Shown here piece by piece: positions 12,641 to 25,593 of a stretch of 64,000 nucleotides of DNA (position 1 is its first letter; every line of letters begins with the position of its first letter). Under the pieces are notes generated by a model. That model saw only the letters and a list, made by a program, of their open reading frames with translations. It was not told the DNA's origin and made no database searches. The stretch covers positions 20,635,018 through 20,699,017 of the forward strand of contig JAJEKV010000020.1 of NCBI GenBank assembly GCA_021234155.1. Direction: 5' to 3'. This stretch comes from Isoetes taiwanensis (Eukaryota > Streptophyta > Lycopodiopsida > Isoetales > Isoetaceae). Made by a program: the position numbers and the translations under genes.

Positions 12641-12790
12641 GGCCTTGTCTGCATCAAGCAATATACGGATGTTTTCATCTTTCGTTCGAACTATGAGCTC
12701 TATGCCAGTAGCTGCAAATGATTCGATTATTGCAAGATCTGTATCATAGATTTTCACCTTGGTTATAGTGGTAGATAGAATGAACTGCAC
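12641..12790 (-). pseudogene. GH17 (beta-1,3-glucanase) exon fragment
   Basis: The minus-strand translation begins with ITKVKIYDTDLAIIES and continues through FAATGIELIV, the standard N-terminal block of plant glucan endo-1,3-beta-glucosidases (beta strand 1 to beta strand 2 of the GH17 barrel). The similarity fades after about 12642 and the rest of the barrel, with its two catalytic glutamates, is not found nearby. The fragment sits on the same strand as the acetyl-CoA carboxylase pieces and opposite to the PPR remnant. It is therefore an isolated gene fragment, perhaps carried here by a transposon. The open frame runs on to 12476 without family features. Confidence 0.6.
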
Positions 12791-13651
12791 TACCCTTAAT
12801 TCAAATGCTAAAGGTATACCAGTACCCTGTTATCAGACAAAGTTAATTCTGAACTTTGATTTGAGCACAGAATGGCCAATGTAATAAAGCTGAGACTTCA
12901 TTATTTTGTATCCGCTAAGTTTATCATTGCAGGTAGATCATAGGTAGCATGTCGCTGCCTAAGAGCCCCTGTGTACTGTTGAAGGAAAATATCTGGACAG
13001 CTCAAAACAGAGGATTAAACCTGGCATAAAAAGCACTACTTGATGGAACCATGTGCCAACTTGTGCTTCTCAGGTTACCCATCCTTGTCTGCTAGGATGA
13101 ATTCGAATGAATTCTCTGGTGGACTGTATACCCAATTTTCTCTATCCTGCTCCAAAAACAGAGCTATAGTTATGAATTTGTGGATATCTTAACGAAATCA
13201 TGTTCATGTTTGAAATCATATTCATGTTTAAACAGACAAAACGTGATTTATTTAATGAAAGCATAAATGCATAGCATTTCAGTAATAGAACAAAGATGCA
13301 TGCATGCACACGATAGTACCATCTAACCAAAGATGCGTTAGATCAGTTCAACATAAATAAGGGTCATTATACATCTACTTAAGAAGAAAAAAAAAACTTC
13401 TTTTGTACACATTACTATTCCTTGCTTTTAATATCTGTTCAAATGTAGTCTACTTCTGCTATGCATGGCATGTACCTTAAAGAATCACCTAATATTTCAT
13501 GCGTGTCAGGCTCAGCTTTGGCTCTGAGAACTCCATTGGACAGCGGCCCATCTCGAAGGGAAAGATTTTGCAAAATCCCAACCCTACAATCAGCAGGTGT
13601 GCATCTATACAGAAGCATGATTTGAAATAAATTAATCACATTGCAACACAC

Positions 13652-13960
13652 CTTTGGTGGAATCTGGCACTTCTCAAGATAACCAATGTAGTCTAAGACC
13701 CTTGCTGCCGTGAGACTTGATGCTAAGATGTTAAAGTCATTTGAAGATTTCTAGAAACTGCAAACCAACCTAATTAATTAATCATCTGGAAAAAGCATCT
13801 TTTACAACTAAAGCATTAATACCTGAACTTTGCCGGTTGTTGGTTTAAAACCATCATCAGGATCTTCGCTTGTTACACGCACTGCTACAACATGACCTTT
13901 CAGATTGGTAGACTTGGCCTCGTCGAAGTCAAATGGGGTTGCTTCTGCTGCTGTCTTACG
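13652..13960 (-). pseudogene. Acetyl-CoA carboxylase (homomeric) exon fragments
   Basis: Two exon-like blocks on the minus strand match eukaryotic multidomain acetyl-CoA carboxylase, which makes malonyl-CoA in the cytosol. The first (about 13823-13960) contains FDFDEAKSTNLKGHVVAVRV and SEDPDDGFKPTTGKVQ from the C-terminal part of the biotin carboxylase region, and ends at a GT donor. The second (13652-13750, 99 bp, AG...GT bounded) contains ARVLDYIGYLEKCQIPPK. In the intact enzyme these blocks are separated by roughly 100 residues that are missing here, although the two pieces are only 72 bp apart. The locus is therefore an internally deleted fragment. No continuation into the biotinyl or carboxyltransferase domain is visible. 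Confidence 0.7.
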
Positions 13961-15318
13961 CCACGCACTTTGGCTGCCTCCTCTTAAGCAAAGCGGTGGT
14001 TCCCACGGCTACAGTGGAGTGCTAAGAAAGAAAGCCAATCTACTCTAAAACTGGCATTGATGTATTTGTACAGCAATAATTTGTCAGTCAAAACTTATAA
14101 ATTTGGGGCAGAAGCTTTGCAGAATCATGCTATAGGCATCAACTTTCCCTTCTCTCATAAATTCCTCAATAAGTTCTCATTGGCAATTAGATCTTTCTGC
14201 ACAAATAAAACCCAGTAAGACAAGCAAATATAATTTTGACAACTTGCTCAGTATATATGTAAACATGACAGGGCTAAAGTAGGACTAGTCAAACGGCAAT
14301 TAACATACTGGGCACTATAGTCATAAGCATTGTCTGGTTTTATGCCTACAATAACAGAAACTTTCTAATAAGAGCGCACCAGTAATTTAGACTCCTTTAG
14401 ACTCCAAGCCATGCTTAAAACATTGTCAAATGGATGGGAACCAGCAGATGTGTACAACAATTATTCACACATAGGTAATTAAATGTGAATTTATTCCATC
14501 AGCATGTAGAATCCTAGCAGATATGCACATGTAAAGAATTGTAGAATCATAAGCATACATCTACAAAACAATGGAAACATAAACGAAGTCTGTGCATCAT
14601 CCATTTACAAGACCTTTCATTTCCATGTAAGAAGTTCGTCCACCAATTGTTCTAGTTGTGATCTAGTTGTTCTATTGAATGCTGCATAGAGTACAAAATT
14701 CTAGTTGTGATCTGCATACCTATACTCAGCTCTTTCACCAGAGCAACATCTCTAGCCATTGAATATCATATGTAAAACTCCATCTCTGGCTATTGAATAT
14801 CAGAAGCAGCATCGATGCCCTAATCGGCTACAACGGCCAACAGCACCAACAGTTCATGGCGAATAGACCAATAGGATCCCCAGTTTTCGATCATTCTACT
14901 CATGTATTGCCAGTTTCGGCGTACAAACTCACCAAAATGCTATCAGACAGTTCCAGATTTGCCAAGATAGGCCCGGATGAAAATTGATCATGGGTTCCTC
15001 GATCTCTGAAGAACAGGTATACCCAAAAAAAAAAAAAAAGCCTCCATAGCCGGCCAAGGCGAGTGCCAAGATCGAGATCGAGCGACAAACTCCGGGCAGA
15101 GAATTGCTTGGATTTCCCTGGCCCTACGATCCGAAATTACATAATCGGACGGCCCAAAAAGATTACGGATGACGTGGCTGAACACGTGACATTGGGCGGG
15201 GGGGGTTAGGCAACCCTGCTAATAATGAAACGTAAAAGGGCTTAAAAAAAAAAGGCCAAAAGGGACGAAAAAGGCAAAAAAGGCTAAGTTAAAGAATAAA
15301 TAGGTTGGGAGGAAGAGA
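13961..15318. other. No gene recognised; 5' flank of the RING-H2 gene
   Basis: No assignable coding sequence. An open plus-strand frame at 14793-14987 has no family I know. From 15180 the sequence is A-rich and leads into the RING-H2 start at 15319; no convincing TATA box was identified. Confidence 0.4.
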
Positions 15319-15903
15319 ATGGCAGCTCCGGAAGCGGATAGATTTGATCGAATGGAAGAAATTGAAAATTTCAAAAGGCTTACACGAATTGAGCAGGTAG
15401 TGGTTATGGTCGTTGTGTTGCTTCTGCTGCTTCTGCTAGGGTACTGCTTATGGTCGCTTTGCTTCTGCTTCGTGGTGGCCAAACACACGTTTGAAAATTT
15501 GAAAAGGCTTACACGAATTGAGCAGGTAGTGATTATGGTCATTGTGCTGCTTATGCTTCTGCTTTGGTTATGGTCGCTTCTGTTATGTTTCATGGTGGCC
15601 AAACACGCGTTCGAGTTTTTCCATCAAGTTGGCCGCTCTGAAATGCGCCTGCCAGTCTTCTTCAAAGAATGCCCGGTATGTTTATCAGATTTTGAAATCG
15701 GCCAAATGGCGCGGAAGCTCAACTGCGGCCACATTTTCCATTCTGTCTGTATTGATACGTGGTTGCATTTTGGCACCACCTGCCCTCTTTGTCGCTCTGT
15801 TTCTGCACATTCAAACTGGCCTTATAAACCAGGCAGATTCGTGGTGGATGATGTACTGCCCCAAAACGCTTCTCAAGATCACAAGATCGATTTTCAAACT
15901 TGA
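15319..15903 (+). CDS. RING-H2 finger membrane protein (ATL-like E3 ligase)
   Basis: An uninterrupted 194-residue frame encodes two hydrophobic membrane segments and a C-terminal RING-H2 finger. The RING runs from about residue 116 to 160: CPVCLSDF, then CGHIFHSVCIDTW, then CPLCRS, giving the C3H2C3 ligands in the usual order plus the Trp before the last pair. This is the arrangement of membrane RING E3 ubiquitin ligases of the ATL type, which pass ubiquitin from an E2 to a target at membranes. ATL genes are commonly intronless, as here. Residues about 16-55 and 60-99 are an internal duplication (each starts with KRLTRIEQVV and ends with VAKH), so the protein has two near-identical membrane hairpins. 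The start is the first ATG of the frame with context AGAATGGC. The GLD motif typical of ATLs is not obvious. Confidence 0.8.
   Translation: MAAPEADRFDRMEEIENFKRLTRIEQVVVMVVVLLLLLLLGYCLWSLCFCFVVAKHTFENLKRLTRIEQVVIMVIVLLMLLLWLWSLLLCFMVAKHAFEFFHQVGRSEMRLPVFFKECPVCLSDFEIGQMARKLNCGHIFHSVCIDTWLHFGTTCPLCRSVSAHSNWPYKPGRFVVDDVLPQNASQDHKIDFQT
15361..15612 (+). repeat. Internal in-frame duplication in the RING-H2 gene
   Basis: A unit starting GAAAATTTsAAAAGGCTTAC and ending TGGTGGCCAAACACrCGTT is present twice (about 15361-15492 and 15490-15612). The copies keep the frame and differ mainly in the length of the Leu/Val-rich part. Confidence 0.85.
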
Positions 15904-18192
15904 AATTGGAATTTTAACCACGTTTCATCGTAGTCTGTATGCTGATTAAATTAGTTTATAAGAATGGAATTGAGTTTTGTAAGAATAGAATATAATATTT
16001 AACCTCTACAAACACTTTTTCGTGATACATATTTCACAAATGGGTCAAACCAAATTATCTGGAGGATTTTGTTGGCAGGAACATCTTTCTCTCCCCTTTC
16101 TTCCTGTGAGCCTATGTTGTGATCATTCATTTAATAAGCACAAGGGTCTCTATCTTGCACATATATATCTGCCTTGATTTGGGCATAATAATCGTTAAAC
16201 TTGCTAGATTACTTAAGAAAACACAAAAGAGAGAGGCATGCACTGTCACGGTCCAAGGGCAAGTCGTGCTTGCAGGCCTTGGGACAGGGAGTTTGCCTTG
16301 AAAGTGCCACCGGGTGGCCTGAGAATGTTCCAAAGAGCAGTTACCGCCTAGGGGCGGTGTATGGGTTTTATTTTACATGGCAAATGTTTCGTATGCAAAA
16401 GTGACATTTAAATAAATTATACAAGAAATTTATCGCGGCGGCCAAGGCCGCCGCGAACATTTCTCTTTACCGAACAATATGATAAGTCCGCACGATGTCA
16501 ATTCTTTAACCCAGAACAAAATGATGTCACTTCTTTAATCAAGTACCTCAATGAAAGTAGCTCAAGAGAAATGGTTAAGCATGTGGTTACCACACATAAG
16601 TAAGAATACGGTTGTGTTTACATGGGCTCAATGTTGTCCTCAACTTTGAGATGGGCCTCTCTATTCGGCTCTTCAACTACATAAATAATTGGGGCACTAT
16701 TTAACCTCTCAATATACGCTTCTTAAACCTGGCAGCGGCGACAGTGTTTAGCGTCTGGGTTCGGGATCTCCTACAAGACAGCCCTCTATGAGGACCCTTG
16801 GATCAAACAGAAGAATCCTGGCTGAATGTCACGCGGGATTTTGCAAGAGAACAGAAGGAAAAGATAGAAATGAATCAACACAATCAGACTTTCTTGATAG
16901 CAATGTGTATACATGAGATCTCAGGGATCGAGAGGAAAGACCAGAGGTCAGGGACCGAACATTCCTACATCTTATGGGAATAACATTAGAACAAGAGGAT
17001 CCAATTGAGACCTAACCGGGGAAATATCATTATAGTACGAGGTTGTACTCCTCCAAATTGTACACAAAAGAACTGACCAAAGATCTCACACTGCAGAACT
17101 TTCCATATTGATTCCTAAATATCATATTTACTCAATCTCTGATGTAATCACCATTTCTACCCTTGCAAAGCTTCATCCCGGTTTTCTTCTATCAGTTCCT
17201 CAATCATTGTATTGTTAAGATGATTGCCAAATATCAAGAGTAGCATGTCTAATTTCTTTGCTGAGAACTGCATCTTATCCAATAGCAATAACATATGGGC
17301 CTCCCTCTTTTACTGAAGCTAGTTCGTGATGAAGTATTGCTTCAGGGCATTATTCCTCCAGACCTCTGTTTTCTTCAACAAATTCTCCAGCGTCATACAA
17401 CGGATTACTTCTTTCTTGAGCTTCTATAAGTAATCTAAGAGCTCATCCTCATCCATGGCTTCCTCTTCATTTTTTACCCCTCCTGTAGATGCTCCGACCT
17501 TATCTAACCAATCCACACAGTCTCGAAATTCAGTTCTTGGTTTCTTCTGAACTTCCTCAACACCTCAGTTTGCAGGACATTTAGCTCATCCACAATTGTT
17601 TGTACGGCCCTTTGCATCAGCAGACCGCTCTCACTGCCTTGGAGCCGAGTGACCACCATGTCTCTTGTGAAAGAACACTGATGAATCCCGCTACACCTTT
17701 GCTGCATAATCCTCCCGCTCCCGCCATACCCCAATGATATTTTTAAAACGTGAAATTTAAAATAATGCAATTAAAAGAGACACACTTGGGGCCACTATAA
17801 ATTTGTTGGTCTAATGTAAAACCTAGACTATGATAGATGATCTTGTCTACACTTAATATTTAGTATGTAAAATCTGAATGGTTCATTGCACAATATAAAC
17901 CATGAAACGTCAAAAGCTTTGGGGTAGAAATTAACCATATCTCAAGATCAACATAACGTTATTGGGTCCAAAATCTTGTTTAACGTTACATTGAATTGCA
18001 AGTATAAAGGGAGCTGCTTTCAGAAATTCCAGCTGATAGAAATATTTCTTGTTGCCTAATAGCATTAGTTGATCACCAATTTAGGACTTTGAGAACAAAA
18101 TCCTTCAAGTTTCTTAAAACATTCTTGCTTACTCATAATGTATTATCCGATCATGATGATCCAGTGATCAGAGGCTAGGCTGATGTTCTTAG
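15904..18192. other. Non-coding stretch with a GC-rich hairpin
   Basis: Apart from a perfect palindromic hairpin at 16433-16456 (separate entry) nothing can be assigned. A minus-strand frame at 17504-17770 could be coding but has no recognisable family. Confidence 0.4.
16433..16456. repeat. Perfect GC-rich hairpin
   Basis: Arms TCGCGGCGGCC (16433-16443) and GGCCGCCGCGA (16446-16456) pair perfectly around a two-base AA loop, in otherwise AT-rich sequence. Hairpins of this kind mark some transposon ends, but no CTRRT or inverted-repeat context was found to support that. Confidence 0.8.
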
Positions 18193-20597
<2,405 letters not shown>

Positions 20598-20927
20598 GCT
20601 TAGTTGCAGGAAATGGAAGCGGACAGAGAAGCATTATTTGATGAAAAGAATTTCGTGGGGGTGAAGAAGAGAATCTGAAGGAATCTATTGCGCTGCGAGA
20701 ATTTCCCAGCAGATTCATGGAACATCAATAGGTAAAAGATCCTGATCTTTCACTGCCACCGGCACACATTGTTGGACGATTAAAAAAGTCAATAAAACGA
20801 TTAGGTCTTTGCCACCACTGTTGGAAAAGTTTTCTTCCCTTCTAGAAGAATTTCCTGGATCTCCTCCTGTCGTTTGTACCTGATTAAATTCATTGGAGGC
20901 CATTGCAGTATCACTACCTATATGACT

Positions 20928-21088
20928 ATATAAGGCAGTATGTTTTCTGTTCGCACAAACTAAATATTTCTGGGCTGAGAGCAGTTCTGGCAACACGTAC
21001 ATATATAAGGCAGTATGTTTTCTTGTTCACACAAAATCAGAAACTAATATTTCTGGGCTGAGAGCAGCCCTGGTGCTCGACATGTACA
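20928..21088. repeat. Tandem duplication of about 75-85 bp
   Basis: TATATAAGGCAGTATGTTTT...CTGGGCTGAGAGCAG occurs at 20928-21000 and again, slightly longer, at 21001-21088. It lies upstream of the GH1 gene in that gene's direction, so it could sit in its promoter region; no function is evident. Confidence 0.8.
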
Positions 21089-21440
21089 ATTTTTTTGCCC
21101 ATTTCTAAAACCTTAAAAAAGAAAAATTAGATGGTCGACACGTAATAGGGGACGGCAGATTTTCCCCTGTTCGGTGATGCGGTCTGCAAGCAACACCCAC
21201 TCTGGATTTTGAGCAAGGCCCGATGTGTGGAAGCACAAAGTTAATCGTCTCTATTCTTAAATCATTTTTTATTCCCTTTTGGGTTGAGCAAGTGTAAGGC
21301 TGGACCCTCTCTGCAAAACGACCAGTGCTAAAAACAGTACCCGGATAATCCCTTATTTAGAGTGCCATCTGATGTTTTCATGCATTTCTCGTTCCTCTGC
21401 TCTAACATTTTTACTGTTGCCGGCCAAATTCTCTATTGCA

Positions 21441-21686
21441 ATGGGAAGAAAGAAAGGTGACCTTAACTTGGCCACGAGGAAGAAGATTGAAGATGAGAAG
21501 AGACAGAATGCCAAGCACAAGAAAGTATTTGATTTCCATGTGCCTGTATGTTCTGCACAGAATAAGGTTGATTTGGATACAAATACTCCTATTGGCAGTG
21601 CTATGGGGAATTTGATGGGGCTTGAAGGAAACAAGTGTGTTGATGTAATTCTCAATGACAATACCATTGCCCCTGATGCTGAGTAG
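21441..21686 (+). other. Uncharacterised small open frame
   Basis: A frame from the ATG at 21441 codes for a lysine-rich start (MGRKKGDLNLATRKKIEDEK) followed by about 60 residues without a known motif, ending at a TAG near 21684. Composition looks coding, and basic starts of this type are common in transposon-encoded proteins, but I cannot name a family. The frame is open further upstream to 21372. Confidence 0.3.
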
Positions 21687-21699
21687 AAATTATTGGCTC

Positions 21700-22439
21700 C
21701 AAGGTTAACCAAGGCAATCAGGCTTCAAGCATCATACCTACCATGGAGACTAACAACTACCAAATCTGGAGACATCTGGTCCTATTCAAGCATTTCAGGT
21801 TTGAGATCTTGTAACGTATGTGGCGCCTATGAATTAATGTCCTCTGAAATAGGTGGGGTATAGATTCAATAAAAGGTCTACCTAGCATTCTTAAAAATTA
21901 ATCTAGACAGATGTGAATACTAGATCTAGTTTGAGACATGTTTGTTGGGCTATAAAACTTATATTAATCTGCTTCATGTTTTTAAGAAAATAGTCCTACC
22001 TTATCCTTTTCGGCTGGTTTAACTAGACCCTGTATGTTTAAACCCCGCTGAAAATTAATATATATTTAAATCCTGCTGAAACTTAACATGTAAATGTAGG
22101 TTTCATCTCATAGCATCTTTTCCTATATCATCCACGTAGAATTATATGCATTGCTATCACTGTTTTAATTTAGTGTTATTCTTTGTTCATTGTGGTCTTC
22201 TGGACTGGTTCATCTCCGGATCGTAATTTTAAAGCCTAAGATGAGGGGATAATTGCTTAAACAATGCATATGGTGGAATATTACTGCTGAATAGACTTCA
22301 ATCTCTAAGTCTAAGTGCTGCCATGAAATACCACTGTAATTTATATTCATATGCAGCCTAGACTGAACTTTACTCTAACTTCTCTTTTTCTGCTTTTTAA
22401 ATTTCATGTAAAATAACAATTCCTGAAACCATAGACTAT
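21700..22439. other. No gene recognised
   Basis: AT-rich sequence without assignable coding regions; borders the SINE-like unit that begins near 22440. Confidence 0.4.
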
Positions 22440-22880
22440 ATATCACTAAAACAATTGAATGGGTTGTTATAAAAGAAATATATATAGATTCAAGATATAA
22501 AAAAATAATTATATTAGTTCACTGGATATATTGGTTAAAGTAGTCTTAGTAGGACATTGAGTTATTTTGGTAGAGGTTCGAGCTTCCCTATTTCATATTC
22601 TAAAATCTTAGGCAAAGCCGTATAGAGGTTCAATATTCCCTCAAAACCTTAGGCGAAATCGTATTCCATATTTCAAAATCATATGTGCCTCCAATCATAA
22701 ATGACTATAAGCGAAACGAGAGGTGCCCAGAGGCCTCAACATACAATCTGGGGTAGGATCGACGATTTCGACGACTGTCATAGTCCAGGTGCATTTCATT
22801 TAGAATATGTAGCAAAATAACAGGGGTTCCAGGGGGATTTGATATGGATGTAAAAATAACAATTCTTGAAACCATAAACT
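22440..22880 (+). mobile_element. tRNA-like SINE unit (solitary copy)
   Basis: The segment carries an A-box-like stretch (AGTTCACTGGATATATTGG, 22516-22534) and a canonical B-box-like GAGGTTCGAGCTTCCC (from about 22573), the internal RNA polymerase III promoter arrangement of tRNA-derived SINEs. The following about 290 bp (second GGTTCAATATTCCC, then GCGAAACGAGAGGTGCCCAGA and a final GGGGGATTTGATATGGATG) is shared with the tandem copies at 36690-37930. Preceding sequence (22415-22440) looks like the tail of another unit. Confidence 0.6.
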
Positions 22881-22882
22881 AT

Positions 22883-22911
22883 ACTAGTTATGGTGCCCGG
22901 CGTTGCCGGGC
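22883..22911 (-). other. Possible Helitron-type 3' terminus
   Basis: Read on the minus strand, a GCCCGGC-loop-GCCGGGC hairpin (22895-22911) is followed after a short spacer by ACTAGT (22883-22888), that is CTAG|T. Helitrons end in a hairpin and then CTRR before a host T. No matching TC start or Rep-helicase was found, so this stays a suggestion. Confidence 0.3.
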
Positions 22912-23884
22912 TTTAGTACAATTTGACAGGGTGGTTGTTTGATTGTTGGCCATCGTTCTCAACATCAGCTCTATATGCAAGAACATGGCTCCAAAATGAA
23001 GGTGTAGCGTGCATGAAAACAATATTTGTAGATAAGAATAAAAACAAAGGTGTGATAGTTAGTTACTCAAGGATTCATTTTGCTGAAGATGCCCTATGTT
23101 GTGCCTATTGCGTATAGGATTTATTTGGTGTAATATGGTTGGTTGCTTTATATTAAAGAGAGAAGATGGTTTCTATTATGTCGAAGGTAGATACGCATAT
23201 GGCACTACTGGGATAGGGTTCTTGAACATAAGTATTCCAACAATGCCAAGCATAATTACAAATTCTCATTTACTTCGAGAGATATTGTGTGTTGTATACA
23301 TTCCTTCCAATCTATAAATAAATTTGTTATTGTGGCCTTTAATTTCGCTACGTCCACCTTCAGAAGTGAAGGGCAATTACAAACGCGTTACCATAGCCAT
23401 TAATCTTGTTACGTCCAGCCGCATTTGCCTACCAAGATCTTAGAAAAAACGATAAAGCTATTTATTGTATATTTAGAAATATATAGGTCATTTTCATATT
23501 TCAATATCAAACGTGTCATATCCTCCTATATAACTACAATTGGTAACAGACATCAAATTTGGCTCATCTTTTGGGAGAGAATATTTGATACTTATATAGA
23601 AGAAGATGGCATATAGTCAAGTCAGAAAATATAAGTGGTTGGTTTGATGTCAGTTGTTTGCTTGCAAGGTTACTGGAAGTTAGTTATTTACTTTGTTTAA
23701 GATCTCAAGGCATCATTGGTTAACGACTATTTGCTTGGCAAGGTAAATGGATGATAGTTGTTTCCTCGATCTGTAAATTTCAAAGCATTTCTTAAGTATG
23801 ACACTGTGTTTTCCAAGTTAGTACCTAACGCAAAAAAATTAAAACTTGTAGAACTTAGATTATCCTTGATATTGGAACATCACT

Positions 23885-23886
<2 letters not shown>

Positions 23887-23915
<29 letters not shown>

Positions 23916-24525
23916 GAAGAACGACAAACTTTATTGAAACTCCAAGCCAAAAGCAAAATATAAATGCAGAGGCGGGAATAAAGTCTTAGAGGATAATCAT
24001 GATCCACTGAGTAGAACCACCAGCCTATGCACAAGACATGACACTCAAATAGGACTCAAATATCAACTGTTGCTTGGCAGAAGCAAGCGAAGAACAATGG
24101 TATGCCTTAGCGATTCTAGCTTGTGCGTCCTGGAGGACAACTGCAGGAGGAATATCCAAACCCTGAAAGATACACAGTCTTCTGCGCTTCCAGATGGACC
24201 ACAACAACCATCCTGATGCTAAATGAAATGATTGGCTCCGCAACTTATTCCAAGCATCCGGATAAATAGCCAGAAGCACTTGCTGACTTGTCAATGTCAC
24301 ATGAAAAAGAGAAAGCAGCCAAGACCAAACAGGCTGGAGATGAACACATAAAAAGAAACAATGCTCAGTGGTCTCGTCCCTTTGCTTGCACAGTGGGCAG
24401 AGTGCTGACACTCGAGGATCAAATCTGTGGACAAGCACGTTCACACGAGGGCATCTGTGAAGAATCTGCCACCAAAGCACCGCCACCTTAGGATGGAGTA
24501 GTTTATCCCAAGCCCAAGTCCACAT
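23887..24525 (-). mobile_element. 5'-truncated LINE (L1-like) 3' end
   Basis: A minus-strand frame of 166 residues (24025-24525) is the zf-RVT end of a plant L1-type LINE: WDKLLHPKVAVLWWQILH, then CPLCKQRDETTEHCFFLC with the C-x2-C...H-x4-C knuckle. It stops at 24025, and a 30-base T tract at 23887-23916 on the plus strand is its poly(A) tail. The rest of ORF2 is missing, as expected from incomplete reverse transcription. ACTTCT occurs on both sides and may be part of the target duplication. Confidence 0.85.
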
Positions 24526-24679
24526 ACTTCTACATGACCTTGAGTTTAAAATTGGAAAGTATTCCCATATGTATAGGGAAGACTAATGCAAATATGAACA
24601 TCACTTCTACATGACCTTGAGTTTAAAATTGGAAAGTATTCCCATATGTATAGGGAAGACTAATGCAAATATGAACATT
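24526..24679. repeat. 77-bp tandem duplication beside the LINE
   Basis: The unit ACTTCTACATGACCTTGAG...GCAAATATGAACATC is at 24526-24602 and repeats from 24603 to 24679. GAACATCACTTCT, the junction phrase, also occurs just left of the LINE tail (about 23875-23887), so the duplication and the LINE insertion seem linked. Confidence 0.85.
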
Positions 24680-24683
24680 TTGC

Positions 24684-24825
24684 TCTAAAACTAAGTGACA
24701 ATATCTAGCATTATAACAGGGGTTTTTTTTGTGATTTTATACGTTTTTTGGCATGGTTTTCATATGATTTCATGGGCGTATTGCATGAGGCATATTAATC
24801 AGTATATCTAGAGTGCACTCCACAT
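24684..24825 (+). repeat. Dispersed repeat, copy 1 (inverted relative to 35060-35190)
   Basis: TAGCATTATAACAGGGGTTTTTTTT through CGTATTGCATGAGGCATATTAATCAGTA is the reverse complement of 35060-35190 with moderate divergence. No coding content; probably a member of an interspersed family. Confidence 0.65.
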
Positions 24826-24932
24826 TTTATTGTCTAAATTCCATATCACCAATGGTTTACCCCCATACCCTCCACAAATAAATAAAAATAAAAAATAAAA
24901 CAATGGCACGAAGGGCTCGAGAACCTGTACTT

Positions 24933-25546
24933 TAGGGTTGTGTTGTGCAATTTGTATTGAGCATACGTTTGATGGAGATAGATGCCATTATGCTGCCCTT
25001 AACCTCAGAGTCAGAAGGCTGCTTAAGTCCTTTGAAGCTCGGCCTCCTCCTTTTGATCCTCTGTCTAGCTCTTTGAGGGATTTGTTCATAAGCTCTGGTC
25101 AGAATTTGCAATACTTTGAGGGCAGTATGATAGAGTCTGGCAAGGAGTCTTATGGCGCGGAATCTGTAGGTTATGATATAAGATTTTACTTGGAGGGAAA
25201 GCCGTTTTCTGCACACCGATGGCTTCTGGCAGCAAGATCTCCTTTCTTCAAAAGCAAATTTGGAAAAGAATGGAAATCAAGGAAAGAGATTAGATTCGCT
25301 AATAAGAAGCTAACCTTCTCTGCTTTCTTTAGCCTTGTTAACTTCTTCTATACAGATAGATTGGATGTGGCAGTAGAGGATATGCAAGAGCTGGCAAGGG
25401 TTTGCAAGGTTTGTGGTTGTATTGGCCTTCAAAAGATCCTTCAGAAAGAGCTTAACCATCAAAAGTTTGCCCAGTACAGGTTCGCAGAAGAATATTCATA
25501 TGATCCTGATGTTTGGTTCAGTTCTTTGAATTCCATAGGGCATTAA
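24933..25546 (+). pseudogene. ANK-BTB protein, truncated copy with first BTB/POZ domain
   Basis: The frame starts inside the last ankyrin-like block (EHTFDGDRCHYAALNLRVRR) of a plant ankyrin-BTB protein of the At2g04740 kind and runs through FEARPPPFDPLSSSLRDLF into a BTB/POZ fold: YDIRFYLEGKPFSAHRWLLA (about residues 79-98), then NFFYTDRLDV and ARVCKVCGCIGLQKI. Such BTB proteins act as substrate adaptors for CUL3 ubiquitin ligases. The preceding TTTAG at 24927-24932 could be a splice acceptor, but no ankyrin exons are found upstream, where LINE and repeat sequence begins. The frame ends at 25546 after NSIGH, next to a 39-bp duplication, before the second BTB domain of the full-length family. 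It is a partial gene, either a fragment or the middle exon of a broken locus. Confidence 0.7.
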
Positions 25547-25593
25547 TTTTTTGTAAACAGTTCTTTGAATTCCATAGGGCATTAATTTTTTGT
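25519..25593. repeat. 39-bp-period tandem duplication at the end of the BTB frame
   Basis: CAGTTCTTTGAATTCCATAG...TTTTTTGT occurs at 25519-25554 and 25558-25593, separated by AAA. The BTB stop codon lies in the first copy. Confidence 0.85.

Noticed and set aside
14793-14987. Plus-strand frame upstream of the RING-H2 gene as an extra exon
   Set aside because: RING-H2 frame has its own good start at 15319 and the upstream peptide matches nothing known.
16700-16800. Primer-binding site and LTR of a Gypsy element (TGGCAGCGGCGACAG)
   Set aside because: No second LTR, no gag or pol motifs, and imperfect match to known primer sites.
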